In this document: piece after piece, positions 1-12,654 of the stretch
Layout: the number at the start of each line of letters is the position of its first letter
Position numbering within the stretch: position 1 is the first letter of the stretch
Assembly: GCA_033032175.1 (NCBI GenBank)
Contig: CM065320.1
Span: forward strand, 1,178,001-1,242,000
From: Saturnia japonica
Taxonomy: Eukaryota; Arthropoda; Insecta; Lepidoptera; Saturniidae
Length of the DNA: 64,000 nucleotides
Direction: 5' to 3'
Translations under genes and position numbers: made by a program
Notes under the pieces: generated by a model
What the model was told of the DNA's origin: nothing
Databases searched by the model: none
What the model saw: the letters and a program-made list of their open reading frames with translations, nothing else

Positions 1-58
1 GACCTTTTATGTTTCATTACTAACGAACCTTTTGAGCTAGAAACATAGTTTTCAAACG

Positions 59-188
59 CCACGCGACGTGACGCGACATGCATGAACACAAAAAGACAGA
101 ACCAGAAACAAATATCAGTTAGACAGAACTATAGAATAGTTCTGTACTTTTCTCTCCGTGTCGCGCGTCGCGTTACGTCGCGTGGTAT
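59..188. repeat. Short inverted-repeat element (MITE-like)
   Basis: The ends are inverted copies of a CG-rich motif. CCACGCGACGTGACGCGAC near 62-80 matches the reverse complement of the block near 164-186, with one or two differences. The middle carries a small palindrome (AGAACTATAGAATAGTTCT). Length and structure suit a non-autonomous DNA transposon. The family was not identified and no target duplication was settled. Confidence 0.5.
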
Positions 189-424
189 GTTAAAAGTATA
201 TTTTTGGATTTAGTCTATTCCCTTTTTAATAAACTAAAAACAAATTTGGATATTTACAATTGACAGCAGAAGTAAAAAGATAAGTGAAAACATGTTAAAC
301 TTTTTAATAGCAATCAAAGCACAATAAATAATTAATAACCACATTTAGAAACTTTTGTGTTTTAATTGAGTACTTGTTATGGTACTTGACTGCTGGCAAT
401 TTAAAAGTAATATTGTTACATGAC

Positions 425-580
425 GGGACGAGTTTTTGACAGGATCTTAATATGACATGTGCATGTTTTATGTTATATTTATAAACTTTACTCACTTTAT
501 ATTATGTAATATTGGTGGCGTTTTGCGTTATATAGTTTGGTTATTGTGCACAAGTAAATTAAATTATAAGCAATAACTCT
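425..580 (+). repeat. Dispersed repeat 'R1', copy 1
   Basis: This stretch shares a long block with 11955-12105 and 63634-63785, including the phrases GTAATATTGGTGGCGTTTTG and TATAGTTTGGTTATTGTGCA. It is more diverged in its first half. It lies just upstream of SPCS3, so it could contribute leader or promoter sequence. Its class is unknown. Confidence 0.6.
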
Positions 581-808
581 ATAGACATAAATTTTAAATT
601 TCCATTAACATTAGAACATTTAAGTTAGGCTAAAAGAACGCATATCCAGTAGCTTAACAGTTATTAAAAATATATTGACACATGACGTGTACAAAACGTC
701 ATCTACCAAACGTCAGAAAAACTAAATCAACGAGTGAAGAAAACTTTCATGCCACAACTACAGAAAAAATAAATATTAGTATTAATAGTGTTCCACAACA
801 AAAACAAA

Positions 809-2288
809 ATGTATTCAGTGTTAACAAGGGGAAATGCGATATTAACTTACACGTTAAGTGTTCTAGCATGTCTAACTTTCTTATGTTTTCTCTCAACCCT
901 AACTGTAGACTACAGAACTGCCGCACAAATGAACACAGTAAAAGTAGTTGTGTGAGTATAACATATCCAGTTTATGTTCACAATTAAATAAAAATACTAT
1001 TTATTGTACGTTATCATTTCAGTAAAAATGTACCGGATTATGGAGCGTCCAGGGAAAGGAATGATCTCGGATTCTTGACGTTTGATCTGAAGACAGATCT
1101 GTCGCATCTCTTCAACTGGAATGTAAAACAGTTGTTCTTGTACCTTACAGCCGAATACACAACACCAAACAACGAATTAAATCAGGTTGTCTTGTGGGAC
1201 AAGATAATTCTTAGAGGTGAAAACTCTGTTCTAGACTTTAAGAATATGAACACAAAATATTATTTCTGGGATGATGGCAATGGTTTGAAGTAAGTACCTT
1301 TTTAATAGGTCTAGTGTGTTGTTTATTTTACATGTCACCTTCTGGCATAATAATATTAACTGAATATTTTAAATATTTATTATATATTTTTTCATTTTAA
1401 TTTATTTGATAAACATCTGGAGGTTCTTCTTAGATATATAGTTGTAAAAGTAACAGCAAATTATGTATGCAGTTAATATAATAAAAAGGGCTAACATACA
1501 CTATATGCATACAAACATCATGTGTTAATTTTATAATAATTATCATACTATTGTATGGAAAATTATCATTTGCTAACTCTTAATAACCATGGGCAACTCA
1601 GAAAAATTCCTTGTGCAAACTCAATAACTCAAGCGCAGCTTACTGCATTGGTGCATTGAGTTAACTCATATTTGCGCTATGGTGCAGCAAAATATTATGC
1701 GAGGCAAGCAAGTTAGAGAAATGAATAAGTCTGCTGACCGGTGCAAGCGATGTGGTGCAACTCTGTCCGTTAGTTGGCTAGCTGTGCACCAACACATTTG
1801 GAATAAGTGTGTTAACACACCCGGTGCAGTAAACTGAGTTAGTGCAATTGCATGGTGTAGTGCAGTTTTACCAATATTTACCTCTTAATATTAACATGAG
1901 CTCAAATTGTAACTAGATCTATATCCTCAACTGAAATGATGAGACCATTTATCAACTTAAAAAACTCACAACTTGTTTTACAAATTGTACCTACTGTATG
2001 TATGTATATGTTTAAATATGTCCATATTCTGTAATATCAGGTTACATTTGGCTTAACTGCATTATAATAATTTCATGAAGGATAATAAATATTGACCATG
2101 TTAGTGACCCACTTTCACAACTAAAACATTTTTATATCATCAAATACTTTTTCAACAGAGGACACAGCAATGTCACCTTGACTCTCTCATGGAACATAAT
2201 ACCTAATGCAGGACTCCTGCCAAATATCCAGGCGATTGGACAGCACTCATTTAAGTTCCCCACAGATTATACTCAAACAAGAGTATGA
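809..2288 (+). CDS. SPCS3: Signal peptidase complex subunit 3 (SPCS3, Spase22-23)
   Basis: This is the non-catalytic luminal glycoprotein subunit of the ER signal peptidase complex, which helps cleave signal peptides from secretory proteins. Three exons join in frame: 809-951, 1023-1289 and 2159-2288. Together they give 179 residues, almost the length of the family (about 180). The first exon encodes an N-terminal membrane anchor (about residues 12-32, rich in L, F and C). The second holds the signature around [16 protein letters not shown] and [18 protein letters not shown], and the third continues with [20 protein letters not shown]. The junctions are GTGAGT...TTTCAG and GTAAGT...AACAG. The ATG at 809 was chosen because the frame then runs straight into the anchor. 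The SNVT sequon is where the family is glycosylated. No defect is seen. Identification rests on strong family resemblance. Confidence 0.96.
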
Positions 2289-2350
2289 TCCGAAAGCAGT
2301 AGTTTAATTCTTCTGCATATTTTGTGAGTATGTGTAATATGAGAGTTAAA

Positions 2351-2356
2351 AATAAA
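2351..2356 (+). promoter_or_regulatory. Polyadenylation signal of SPCS3
   Basis: AATAAA lies 63 bases past the SPCS3 stop codon, a normal distance for a short insect 3' UTR. It is the first canonical hexamer after the stop. Confidence 0.65.
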
Positions 2357-4546
2357 GATTCTCAAATATGATTTCTATATCTATAATGTTTTTTTATATT
2401 ACCACCACATGTGTTTGTTTGGAAAAAAACTTGCTTCACTATAGCACCTAAAAATCTAGATTCATCTAGGTCATTCAGTTTTGGAACATTGTTAGTTGAT
2501 TTGATTCTGATAGGCAAATTTCCTTCACATATAGAAATCACGAGTTGTAGAGATTGAGGGCTAATATTAAGTTTTTGGATCAGTTTGAAAAATCATAGAT
2601 CTCACATGTGTTGTTACTATGGTATTATTATGATTGTTGAAATCTCTATGTTCCGGTGTGATTAAACATATTTTCTGGGTGAATTGGTCTAGCTGAAGAA
2701 CAAGTCATCATGTAGAGCATAACTACTTTATTTATGAATAAAATTGAACTGTCATTTAAGCAGTCCACCATATTTTTCTGCTCGGTTAATTTTTATAATG
2801 TAATTTAATTTCAGTTTTTGCTGAATTACAATAAAAAAGTATATACTAGCAAGGCCAGTGAAATATCATATAATTAATATTTAGAAATACATTATGTAAG
2901 TCTACATAATTAATTCAAATATTCGTTTTATATATATATATATCTACTAACTTTTAAAAATATGTTTAATTCTGGCTACATATACAAACAATAGTTCAAG
3001 GGTTTCCGCTTTTATCACAGACTACAACTAATTCTGTATTCAATAGTCAAATTTAGCACTGTTGTTTTTAATTACAGTGATATGCTATAAATAAAATAAA
3101 AATCCATATTAATTTTAATTATATATTTATTTATTACATTTTAAACATTTGCTCTACAATGTAGTTCTACAGCAGAATAAACTATAGTCACTATATTAAT
3201 TTCTTTTAATATAAATATCTACATAGGGTAAATATTTTCATGAAAAAGAATATTCACCAATTTCATTGGCATAATTATTTGTAAATTTGCAGGTAAGATC
3301 AAAAACTAAAAAAATTTAATTCTATATGTGGATGTGTGATACATCATCATTAATAACAATATTTTACTTCTATGAATTTCCAATCACTACATTTTTTTAC
3401 TTTAAATGTGGATCTCTATGTGTTTAGTTTCCAAATTTAATAACTATACAAATGCATAGAATATAATAGCAATTTTTATAGTCATTTTTAATATTAAAGT
3501 ACTAAATACTAAATGTTGTATTATGAAATACTAAATGTAAAAATCACTGAGGTGTGTTATGTACTCTGTTGGACCAAACAACAAAGGGCACAAAATATAC
3601 TTTATAAAAAATTTACCCTAGAAATTATAAAAATTGTGACAGGTGTTATTGCTTTTTGTCGAATTGTTGTTCCACAATTTTAGCAATAATGCAACAAAAT
3701 GAAATTTATATTCAGTACAAATTGTTTATATTCATTATTTATCCTTCCATTACTGAATTTCCATTTTTATAGTATTCTCCTTAGACAGAAACGTTTACAA
3801 CCATTATGTTGCTAATCTAAGCTATAAACTAACTTCACATAAAAATAAAATTGTGGTAGGTAGGTACAAGTATTCAAATTTAACATAAAATTACAGCAAA
3901 AAATATACTTTCACATAATTAATGTTTCTTATATTGGTCACTCTCCTCTGAGAGAAATATACGGCTTTGGAAAGAACCAAATCCATAACATTGTAATTAA
4001 GTACAATAAATGAAAACTGAATAAATAAATCATTCAGCTAAATTTAGTAATTGTGGCATTACATGTTACGAAAGAATAACATCTTTACTGTTTTAAAGTT
4101 ATCAAATGAATTAAATTTTATACATAAAAATGATGAAACATGTTTTATTAACAATTTCCAAAAAATATATTTTAAATGCATAATATGAGAACTGTTAAAA
4201 TTTTTTCTAAAGAATTGTTATTAGTTCATAATTTATTGTTATACATTTTTTTCGTCAACTTCTATTTACAGCATGTGCCCATTGAGTAATTTGATCACAA
4301 AAAAGATATCAGTTATAACAATAATATTAACCTATGCCATAACAGCATTAATATTGCTTGCTTATGCCTGAGGCATGAGTAAAAATTACAAATTTCACTA
4401 CCAAGAACCATCTATAGATACTTTATACTAACCAGACACTGAAAGCTGACCGTACTGTATCAAATGATAAAATATAACATATTTTCGTGAAAACTTTAAT
4501 GATACAACTATGCGCATAACAATTTTAACAATTCACAATGAATAGG
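2357..4546. other. AT-rich intergenic stretch, nothing recognised
   Basis: About 2.2 kb between the SPCS3 3' end and the first MITE. It is very AT-rich, with no exon-like open frame, no long inverted repeat and no RNA gene that could be recognised by eye. An unidentified old repeat cannot be excluded. Confidence 0.5.
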
Positions 4547-4742
4547 TATAGGTACAGTTATCACTCGTAAATAATACACATCGAGCTAAAGAGCGTCGTC
4601 TCTGTCACTCAGTGCTTTATGTGACGTTTTGTTGCTTTCGTCAGTCGTGCGACAGAGACAAGACTACAAAGCTGAAAGTAGCCAATTATTCTCCTCTTGA
4701 GCTTGATGTGCATTATTTACTGCCGTTAACTGTATGTACTAT
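4547..4742. repeat. MITE with arms along most of its length
   Basis: The left arm around 4547-4600 (TAGGTACAGTTA, then CGTAAATAATACACATCGAG) pairs with the right arm around 4690-4742 (reverse complement AGTAAATAATGCACATCAAG). Inner segments GTCTCTGTCACT and GCGACAGAGACAAGAC also pair. The transcript would fold into a long hairpin. The family is unknown and no coding capacity is present. Confidence 0.65.
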
Positions 4743-5494
4743 TTTCTATCAACATAAAATGAATATGATTTTATAGTATAAATATTATTATGCTATGCAG
4801 TAACTGACCTGCTCATAACTTGACTAGTATTTTGTGAGTAATCAAACTTACAAAATTCATGATGGAAATTATAAAATTGTAAAATATTTTGAAAGCTAGA
4901 CAGCACTGCTTGAATAAACAAAATAGTGAAATCCTAAGTCTAAATGGAATTCGAGTAATCTAAGATCAAAAACTACGTAAAATTTACTAAATAATTGTAA
5001 TTTCGAGTATTATAAAATTAAACAATATTTTGCATAAGTGCAAAATTTCATTAAAAAAAAAAATAATTAATTAATAGGTTTTAAATCGCTCTTCCTTAAC
5101 ATTTTCGTCACAATTCAGTTATGGAGAAAATGCATGTTTAAATTTCTAATAAACTAAAATACCATTACTAATAAGTTCTAAATATCATAATAATAAAAAA
5201 AGTTTTTTTTTTTAAATAATATAAGTCATAATACATTTCAAGGATGGTAAGCATATTACGTACATATCTGTACAAATTAACAGCAAAATACTAAAGATCA
5301 CAGTTTTGCCATAACTATTGATATCTAATATATATTGGCATTATTACACTTACTTGATGATGATAATTGAACAAGCTACATTTCACAATCACATCTTTAA
5401 TTTTTAATGTTGCAGTAAGATTCCACTCATATTTTAACATTACATTTAATGCAGACATTAAAGACATCTACTGTAATTGTTGTGAAGGTAGAAA

Positions 5495-6312
5495 CAATAT
5501 TGCGTCGTGTCGTGTTGTGACGCGCTCTGGCGTTATTTCTGTACTCTGTTAATGAACTTTTTAGTGTTCAAACGTGCAATACTTTCGTTTTCTACTTTAT
5601 TTTCTTGTAATAATGAAAATTCTTGAGAGAACAAAATAGTACAAAGTTCAAAAAGTAAACAAAAGATTACAAAGTTCAAAAAATAAACAGACTAAGATAG
5701 AATTAAGGCGATTTTTATTGTCTTGTGAAAGAACTAGAAAGTAACAAAAAGTGACATCTATATTTTAAAATGAACAATACACAATTGGATGAAGTACATT
5801 CAATAATTAAAGAGTATATAAAAAGGGACATACTAAACTACGTGAATGTGATAATATAAGAGAAAGGCTTGTGTCATGGTTAAACTGCATGATGGAAGAC
5901 TATTTTCTATTACCTGTCTATCTAACTACAACTCTATAAAGTTGTAAAATGTGCCACCAAGAACCTTTCAAGTGTTTTGCAAAAGCTGCACTTGAGAGCC
6001 AGTTTCTTAGGCTTTTTATATTACCATCTTTAGACACGTCATTAGTATCAGGTGAGATTATGGTCAAACACTAAATCTACAAAATAAAAACATTTTATTA
6101 ATTCATTTATAACATAAATATTTATAAGTGCGCACAAGCATGCATTACCGCGAGTCACGCGTGTAGTAGAAATACATTCGTATATTTTGTCGTTACGCGA
6201 CACAACGGAATGCGCGACGACATGACACGACACTACAATGATGTGTAACTAATTATATAAAATGTATGAATTCGATACACTTCTGCCGCGTCACGTCACG
6301 CTACGACACTTT
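5495..6312. repeat. Candidate DNA transposon with CG-rich inverted ends
   Basis: GTGTCGTGTTGTGACGCG near 5507-5524 is matched inversely by the block near 6285-6310 (reverse complement GTGTCGTAGCGTGACGTGAC). A further related motif sits at 6178-6232. The motif resembles the ends of the element at 59-188. Inside there is only a short open stretch starting with ATG at 5770, of unknown meaning, and a SINE fragment at about 5955-6062. The boundaries are approximate. Confidence 0.4.
5955..6062 (+). repeat. SINE family B, 3' fragment
   Basis: The stretch GCTGCACTTGAGAGCCAG followed by CTTAGGCTTTTTATATTACC and a GTGAGATTATGGTCA end matches the 3' half of the family seen complete at 39665-40010 and 58100-58375. 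The 5' half is absent here. Confidence 0.65.
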
Positions 6313-6545
6313 TAGTGTGTTCCTACCCTTATTCTCCCTACGTAGGCAAAGAAATATGAAAGTATATACAGTCAAAAGACATAAGATCCAAAACATATGA
6401 GTAGCAATAAGGTACAGTTGCATAATGGATCGGCAACAGTCATCAACAATATATTTATTACACCTTGTCTGCGCATCTGGTCTAAATTACAGATGCACTG
6501 AAAACACAAATAATTAAATAAACACACGGGTGGCTCTTCTATTAT

Positions 6546-6551
6546 TTTATT
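6546..6551 (-). promoter_or_regulatory. Candidate polyadenylation signal of the FGFR1OP2/SIKE homologue
   Basis: TTTATT on the + strand is AATAAA on the coding strand, 218 bases past the stop codon at 6769. Another candidate lies near 6449, so the exact 3' end is uncertain. Confidence 0.4.
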
Positions 6552-6768
6552 ATAAAGTTTTCCCACCTATTAAAGTGCCGGGTTCTTCCATCTAATGAGG
6601 TTACAACGTTAAAAGAGTATTAACACATTTAACCTATGGACAATAAGTGTTCAAATGTGCGGACAAGAGTTGTCATATCGTCTACCTAGGGGAGCGGCGA
6701 GGCGAGGCAGAGAGCGCGCGCCCGCCGTGGTCTCCTTTTCAGAGGCGGCAGGGCTCTGCAGCAGGCCG

Positions 6769-9700
6769 TCACGCACCCGACAAAGAGGGCCCGTCCGTTT
6801 GCACATCCTTATCCTCCATAGGCGGGGCCAAAGGTCTATCTGAACCATACCTTTTGGAAAGATGCAGCATTTCTCTCAAACCCTGAGGACATTAATCAGA
6901 TTTTATTATAATTAATTTTATTTTATTAATAACACTATCTTAATGGTGTTATCTCTGTGATTAAAATTTGGTAATATGAGTTTTCGTAAAATGCGGGCCA
7001 TACATTTATTTGACAAACCTCAATTGTATAAAAAGAACAAAGACAGCCAATAAACTCATGTCTACCGACATTTGCAGTTTTATAAGTATACAGAGTGTAA
7101 CATTTAAATAGGTCAGTGAGGGAAACTGAAACTATAAGAGATAGAGTAATATGTTACCACTGACCCATTTAAATGTTTACAACCTGTATATACAAATACC
7201 ATGGTGAAAGTTTTTAGGTACCTATTTGGATGTACCTAGGTACACATACTTATATGCTTTTGCATCTTTGATAGATGAATCAAGCAACTTTGCGACTACG
7301 GTTTTGAGAATGGCAGTGATGCTAGAAAGCTATGCTTATGTCACTTGATCTTTCCATATTATGCCCAGTATTCTCATAAAATAGCTCAAGGGAAACTTAT
7401 TCACTCTGCTTTTTTTTGTTTTCGTTTTCCAGCGTTCCTCTCCATACATGAATGTGCTTAGGACTCACGATTTGCTAAATAGGCACTTATTGCTCTGCAG
7501 AACTTGCAGGACTAGGTAGCAAAACTTGGTGTGCTATTAAGCGAGATCACTGGATTTTCTGAACACCTTTGCACTATCAAATCAAATTAAATCAAATGAC
7601 GATCAAGAAGAGGTGCATGTTCGCCCAAGCTATTGGGACTGAGTGCCTTAAGCGCTCGCCCCCAAGCCACAGTGCAGCTGTAAAAGCTGCCAGCGGCTGT
7701 TTTACAGGCCCCTAAGGCTAACAATATAGTCAGAGAACAAAAAAGCAAATTTATTTGGTGCAGCTGTGTATGTATGTATATGTCATTAGGTCAAATGGTG
7801 TCGTCATTCAAGCCTTGGTATGTAATAATGAATATTTTGGAATTAATGTACAATTCCTATTTTGTAATTAATTATTAATAACAATGACTGAAAACGAAAA
7901 CATTGTGAGACAACCTTATTAACACTATGAGAAAATTTCTTGTATTAACAATGTTTTATAGGTGTTTGAAATGTGTTGAACATGTTGTGGGCTGGCATGG
8001 TAATTAAACCTGTGTCTTGCCCAAGTAAGAGTTCTTTGCCCAGCAAAGTAAATAGGATTATTACAAGCCAGTATTATTATTATAATCAGCAATGTTTGCA
8101 ATTGAAGCTGACCTGATCCTCTTGTTCTTTGGATACCTTTTACAGGTCATTGCAATATGTTCCCTTTTTATCACAAGTAGGATAATTCTCATATATATCT
8201 CATGAACAAAGTTTTCACAAAGTTATCATTGGGACATTTTAAGTTCTATTTTGAAACTGTGATCTTGATCAAGTCATAAATCTATCTACTAATAACATTA
8301 AACAACACGTAATATAATTTAACATAGATTTATAGAATAAGTAATTAAGAAATTATTGATACAAAAAGCCGTTTACATTGGCCAAATTAAAAAAAAATGG
8401 TTGACCAAACCTTATTCTCAGTTATGAGCCTTTGGTAAACATCCTCCTCTTTTCTTGCATCTCCATTTTCATCCATATTAACTGCTTTGTACATAATGCT
8501 TGTCATTTCATTAATCCTTTCTGCCTGCTGACGAATTACCTGTACAATTGGGTGATTTCAATTACATAACTATTAATAATTTTGGTAAGAATTTTGCTCT
8601 GCTGACCACATTTTAAATCACCTGATTTCTGAGAAACTACATTTTTTTAAAGTCAATTACAATGTGTGAATCTTTGGCAGTCTTATCAAATGCAATGGCT
8701 CGTTGATTGCTATTATTGAGTCCATAAAGACATCCTCAGAAATAATCATGAAAACTGCAACACAATTCATGATTTTTATTTGACACTGATAGTGCTATCC
8801 CACATGCTCAGTTTATATTGTGGTTTAATAAAATTCTATGAATTGTAGACATGTAACCTTGAAAATCTAACAGACTAATATACAATGAATTCTAAATGTG
8901 TCATACTTCTTGTTGTTTCTCATTGACAGCAGCTGTAAAATCTATCCTAGACTCCCATATCCGCTTTTCAGTGTGTTGTCGGTATTTCGACATTACGAGT
9001 TCCAAAGCTCTCCTGTGATCTTCCAATGCTGCTCTTAGTTCTCCATTTTCTCGTTGGACATCACGCATGAGACGGGATTCCCTCTCTATGCTGGCAATGA
9101 GAGCACCTCTTGGTCTCTCTCTAGAGGCTTCATTCAGAGTATCAACTTCCTCTTTGTACTGGAACATTTAAGTGAAATTATATTTGTTGTAAATGATGAT
9201 GATGATCTGCTATGATCTGATCTGATATGATCTGCTGAATACTGTTATAATACTAATCATATGAGGATACCAAGATCACTTCCAGAGATTTTCATCAATG
9301 TCATGTTGGCATGTATAAACCCAACCACATATACACAGAATAGATCCATATAAACAACCAAATATGGGAACCTAAAGACCGAATACTGACTTGGGGCCTG
9401 ACAGTTATGAAATAATAACTCGAAACACCTAAGCCAGCATCAGCTACATTTGTTGAAACTTTATTGTACACCATTAATCGCTGAAAACATTAACATTATG
9501 TGATTAGTACAAAGGGTGGCCTTATTGTTAAACAGAAATTTCTTCTAGGAACTTTTGAATGGATATGTTTCAAAGAGAAAATCAGGGTTGTAATGAGCCC
9601 AAAATAATACAACATTATGTACTATAGCTAAAGAAGAAAAAAATTATGAAATACAGACTACATTATTGTTATAAAAAATATAATACAAAATAAACATAAT

Positions 9701-10983
9701 AATCCTTGACTAATTTTTTAAATATACTCAGTGATTGTGCATGTCACACAGAAAAGGACAGAGCATTCCAAAGTCTTGAAGCCTGAACTGTGAAAGACTT
9801 GGCAAGCAAATTTGTAATGTGTTGGCTCATCAACCATCAAAAAGGAGTAATAGGGATCAACATAATACTATAAGTACAAATAAATTATGAGTTTTCCAAC
9901 AAACTCTTATTGGAACCCATTTGTGCTTGATGTGAAATTCTCAGACATGGTCATATTTGCGTAATCCAAATATAAACCGAATGCAAAAAATTTAAAGTTG
10001 TTCAAGGTTGTCAAGTTGTGCTTAAATAACTAGCACCAGTATAGCCGAGGATTGGCAGAAGAAGGGATTGTGCAAGTACAATTTAAGTACACCTTGATGA
10101 AGTAAAAAGAAGGGAAGGAATACAACAGCATAAGCAAGGAACCCAACATATACATATTTGGCCAAAGTTACAATGCTAGAGACAATGTTTTGAAACTCAT
10201 GGGTAGTGACTAAGTACCTAAGTTATTTATCTATATTCTCTTGATTTTATGTACATTTAAACTTATTTACACTACTTATTTTTAGCATTTCAGAGCAACC
10301 TTTAATTAAGGCAACACTTAAGATTCTAATTTAAGCATGTTTTGTATTTTTAATATTTTTAGTGAAATGTCTTGTTGGTACCTTAATAAAATAAATAAAT
10401 TTGCATACAACAAATCAATGATGTTTTATAAAAATACACATTAGAATCTCAATAAAAGCAATTTCAAAATGGCACAAATATTGTTATCAGCATGTTGTAA
10501 CAAAATGGATAGAAAATGCAGCAACTCTATTATCAAAATAGATTAAGTTTCTTCTCTCTCATGCTGGTAATTGATAATTGCATTCACGATGCCATGTAAA
10601 GAGCGCCAATACCATATCTACATAGAAAATATTATTAATATATATATATAATAATTTAAACAACTATCAGATAGGTATCTATGTACCTAATAACTATCTA
10701 AAAAAATATTTTTTCAATGGCGCGTATATTGCTTTCAATATTTGAATGACGACTGAGACAACCATGAAAAAACTTTTAATTAATGTTATACTAACAAATT
10801 ATGAGGCTAATGACAACATCTGCATTCATGGATGGGGTCAACCCTTACCTGTTTCATCGTATGAATTTGTCTGTATGCCGTTTGAGTTTCGGTCAATAAG
10901 GCATCCGCTTCGGTCTCACGGTCTTTTAGACGACCTGCAAGTCTTTTTGCGTCCAAAATTATTTGCTGTATAGTTAGTGACAT
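6769..10983 (-). CDS. Fgop2: FGFR1 oncogene partner 2 / SIKE homologue
   Basis: This is a coiled-coil protein of the FGFR1OP2/SIKE family; members join the STRIPAK phosphatase-kinase complex and cytoskeletal signalling. Four exons read on the minus strand: 10983-10849, 9158-8907, 8539-8411 and 6882-6769. All introns are phase 0 with GT-AG ends, giving 209 residues. The start MSLTIQQIILDAKRLAGRL corresponds to the start of the vertebrate proteins. Conserved cores follow: a block around EEVDTLNEASRERPRGAL (about 48-65), the heptad-rich segment around ENGELRAALEDHRRALEL ending in VMSKYR, and RINEMTSIMYKAVNMDE. Vertebrate members are 215-253 residues; a middle segment present in longer forms is absent here. 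The last exon is GC-rich compared with the rest. The last intron contains a MITE and a LINE 3' end. Assignment is strong; function is inferred from the family. Confidence 0.93.
7084..7282 (-). mobile_element. Deleted mariner-family MITE with conserved flank
   Basis: About 105 bases (7084-7190) are bounded by inverted copies of TATACAGRxTGTAACATTTAAAT and GGTCAGTGAGGG. The same termini bound the larger element at 41021-42203. The next 75-90 bases (to about 7282) also match, in opposite orientation, the sequence just outside that element (40945-41020). The piece therefore looks like an internally deleted copy together with a shared host repeat. It lies inside the last intron of the FGFR1OP2/SIKE homologue. 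Confidence 0.6.
7610..7756 (+). mobile_element. Non-LTR retrotransposon 3' end
   Basis: GCTCGCCCCCAAG, a GTGCAGCTGTAAAAGCTGCC segment and CCCTAAGGCTAACAATATAG, ending in an A-rich run, match the 3' end of the LINE at 41100-41657. Only the tail is visible, and the upstream limit is uncertain. It is inserted in the last intron of the FGFR1OP2/SIKE homologue. Confidence 0.6.
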
Positions 10984-11950
10984 CTGAAAAAGCCAGTAAT
11001 GTAGAAAACACATCAATCGACCATTTAGTAACAAAAAACTCTAAACAACGGCACACACCCTGTATTGCACAGTAAATGTTTACACGAATTAGGTAGCATC
11101 TAAGTGATTTCGATAGATTAGTCAAAGAAAACACGAATTTTCTTTAGAAATCAAACAACGCACATCAGCTGTTTCGTCATTAGAGGCAGCCATCAGCAGC
11201 CATTAGCTTTCAACCAGAGATACTTTCAACTTTAAGAATTTTTGTCTCTACTTTCAACCTTTCAAAATTCAAAGCGAATTATAAATACCACAGATACAGA
11301 GAAGTTTGTATTTTGTAGGGATTAAGATAGTAGAAATTTGCGTAGAAATGAGTTAAAATAATGTAAACATTCAATTATGAAGATATCTCGATTTATTTAG
11401 ATTATGGCCATTAGAAATTACTAATATTATTCGATGATGAGTGATCACTCATAATGAAGTACCATTAGTAATTGTTAATGCTAGGTTACTAATTTCATAA
11501 AATGAGTAATTATTACGACCGAAGGACCTTTTTTTTGTTTTATAATTGTTATGTTTAGTTTACGTCTGTGTGAACTTTTTTTAGCTTTCCACTCTCGCCC
11601 ACCTCTAGGTATTAACGTCAAAGACTCCATTATGAATTATCACTCATATTTGAATAGGTATTTCAATTACATAAATCATACATAATCGCCCACCTCTAGT
11701 AGAAATAGAAAAGAAAACAGAATTTAATAGAAGAAATTGTGAATAGGGACAATATCTAAATATATAAAAATGATTGATGTTTGCTGTTATGCTTTCGTCA
11801 CGCAAAAACTAGGTTCTAGATAGTTTTTGATAAACCTTTTTTTTGCTTTCCTCCTTGTTTAAGTACATAATTCGTATCTATAAAAAAAACGGTTGTCTGT
11901 AAAGTCAGCTTACTGACGATAGTTGAACGTGACAACGTCATAAGAAAATA
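10984..11950. other. 5' flank of the FGFR1OP2/SIKE homologue
   Basis: This is intergenic DNA upstream of the minus-strand gene. It contains a probable untranslated leader (the GGCAGCCATCAGCAGCCATT area at 11186-11206) and AT-rich sequence with scattered simple repeats. No open frame or other feature could be recognised. Confidence 0.4.
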
Positions 11951-11954
11951 CTGG

Positions 11955-12290
11955 GTTTTTTGGCGGGATCTTGAAGTGACATGTTGTGGTTGTTATTTTT
12001 AATTCATTTACTTAGGTTTTTGACCCTATATTATGTAATATTTGTGGCGTTTTGCGTGATATAGTTTGGTTTTTGTGCATAAGTGAAGTGGATTATAAAT
12101 ATAAGCTGAAAGCATTCATTCCGAGATCACACAAAAATTCCCTAGAAAGTTCTAACAAGGGAGCCACCATCTTGTTAGGATACTGAATCGTCATAACACT
12201 TGACAATATAATTTACTCGATAATGGCAGTAATGGTCTTCATTAAAGAGGACCGGTTGCCAAATTAGGAAGAAGAAGAAGAAAAAATACT
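11955..12290 (+). repeat. Dispersed repeat 'R1', copy 2 (longest)
   Basis: The first 150 bases match 63634-63785 closely (GGCGGGATCTTGAAGTGACA, GTGGCGTTTTGCGTGATATA, GAAGTGGATTATAAATATAA). The rest (about 12136-12290) matches the reverse complement of 19424-19555, including CGATAATGGCAGTAATGGTC and a GGAAGAAGAAGAAG end. It is probably one family represented by different fragments. No inverted ends or poly-A were found, so the class is unknown. Confidence 0.65.
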
Positions 12291-12654
12291 GATTGAATGG
12301 TATAATTTTTCAAAAGAAAATTTTAATTTTATTTGTTTGATAGATATTTTGTATGGATATAGAGAAGGCGGTAAATGGAAATGACAATTGAATTGATCAA
12401 GTTACATTTATTTGTACGCATAAATACAAATAGTTTTGTCAATTATAGCAAAACCTACAATCGCTGCACTAGCGAACCGATGCTATTTATTTTAATGATG
12501 AAAGCACGAATATTCGACAATATATCACTGAACATTTATTTAATATCGAAAGAATCATTACCTTTATCGCCGCAATTATCGTTGCTATAAACAATTGACA
12601 CCACATTCACTTTTCACTGCACTTCATACTTGACGAAAACATGTAAATGTATTA

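Noticed and set aside
682..987. 101-codon open frame on + strand
   Set aside because: It overlaps SPCS3 exon 1 in another frame; the exon's own frame gives the conserved N-terminal anchor.
1075..1293. Free-standing 72-codon gene
   Set aside because: It is the middle exon of SPCS3 and needs the exons at 809 and 2159.
1570..1870. GTGCA-rich stretch in SPCS3 intron 2 as a MITE
   Set aside because: Words such as GAGTTAACTCA and GGTGCA recur, but no clear inverted ends or second copy could be aligned.
6647..6886. Several GC-rich open frames on both strands
   Set aside because: They are shadows of the last exon of the FGFR1OP2/SIKE homologue; only the frame ending at 6769 continues from the previous exon.
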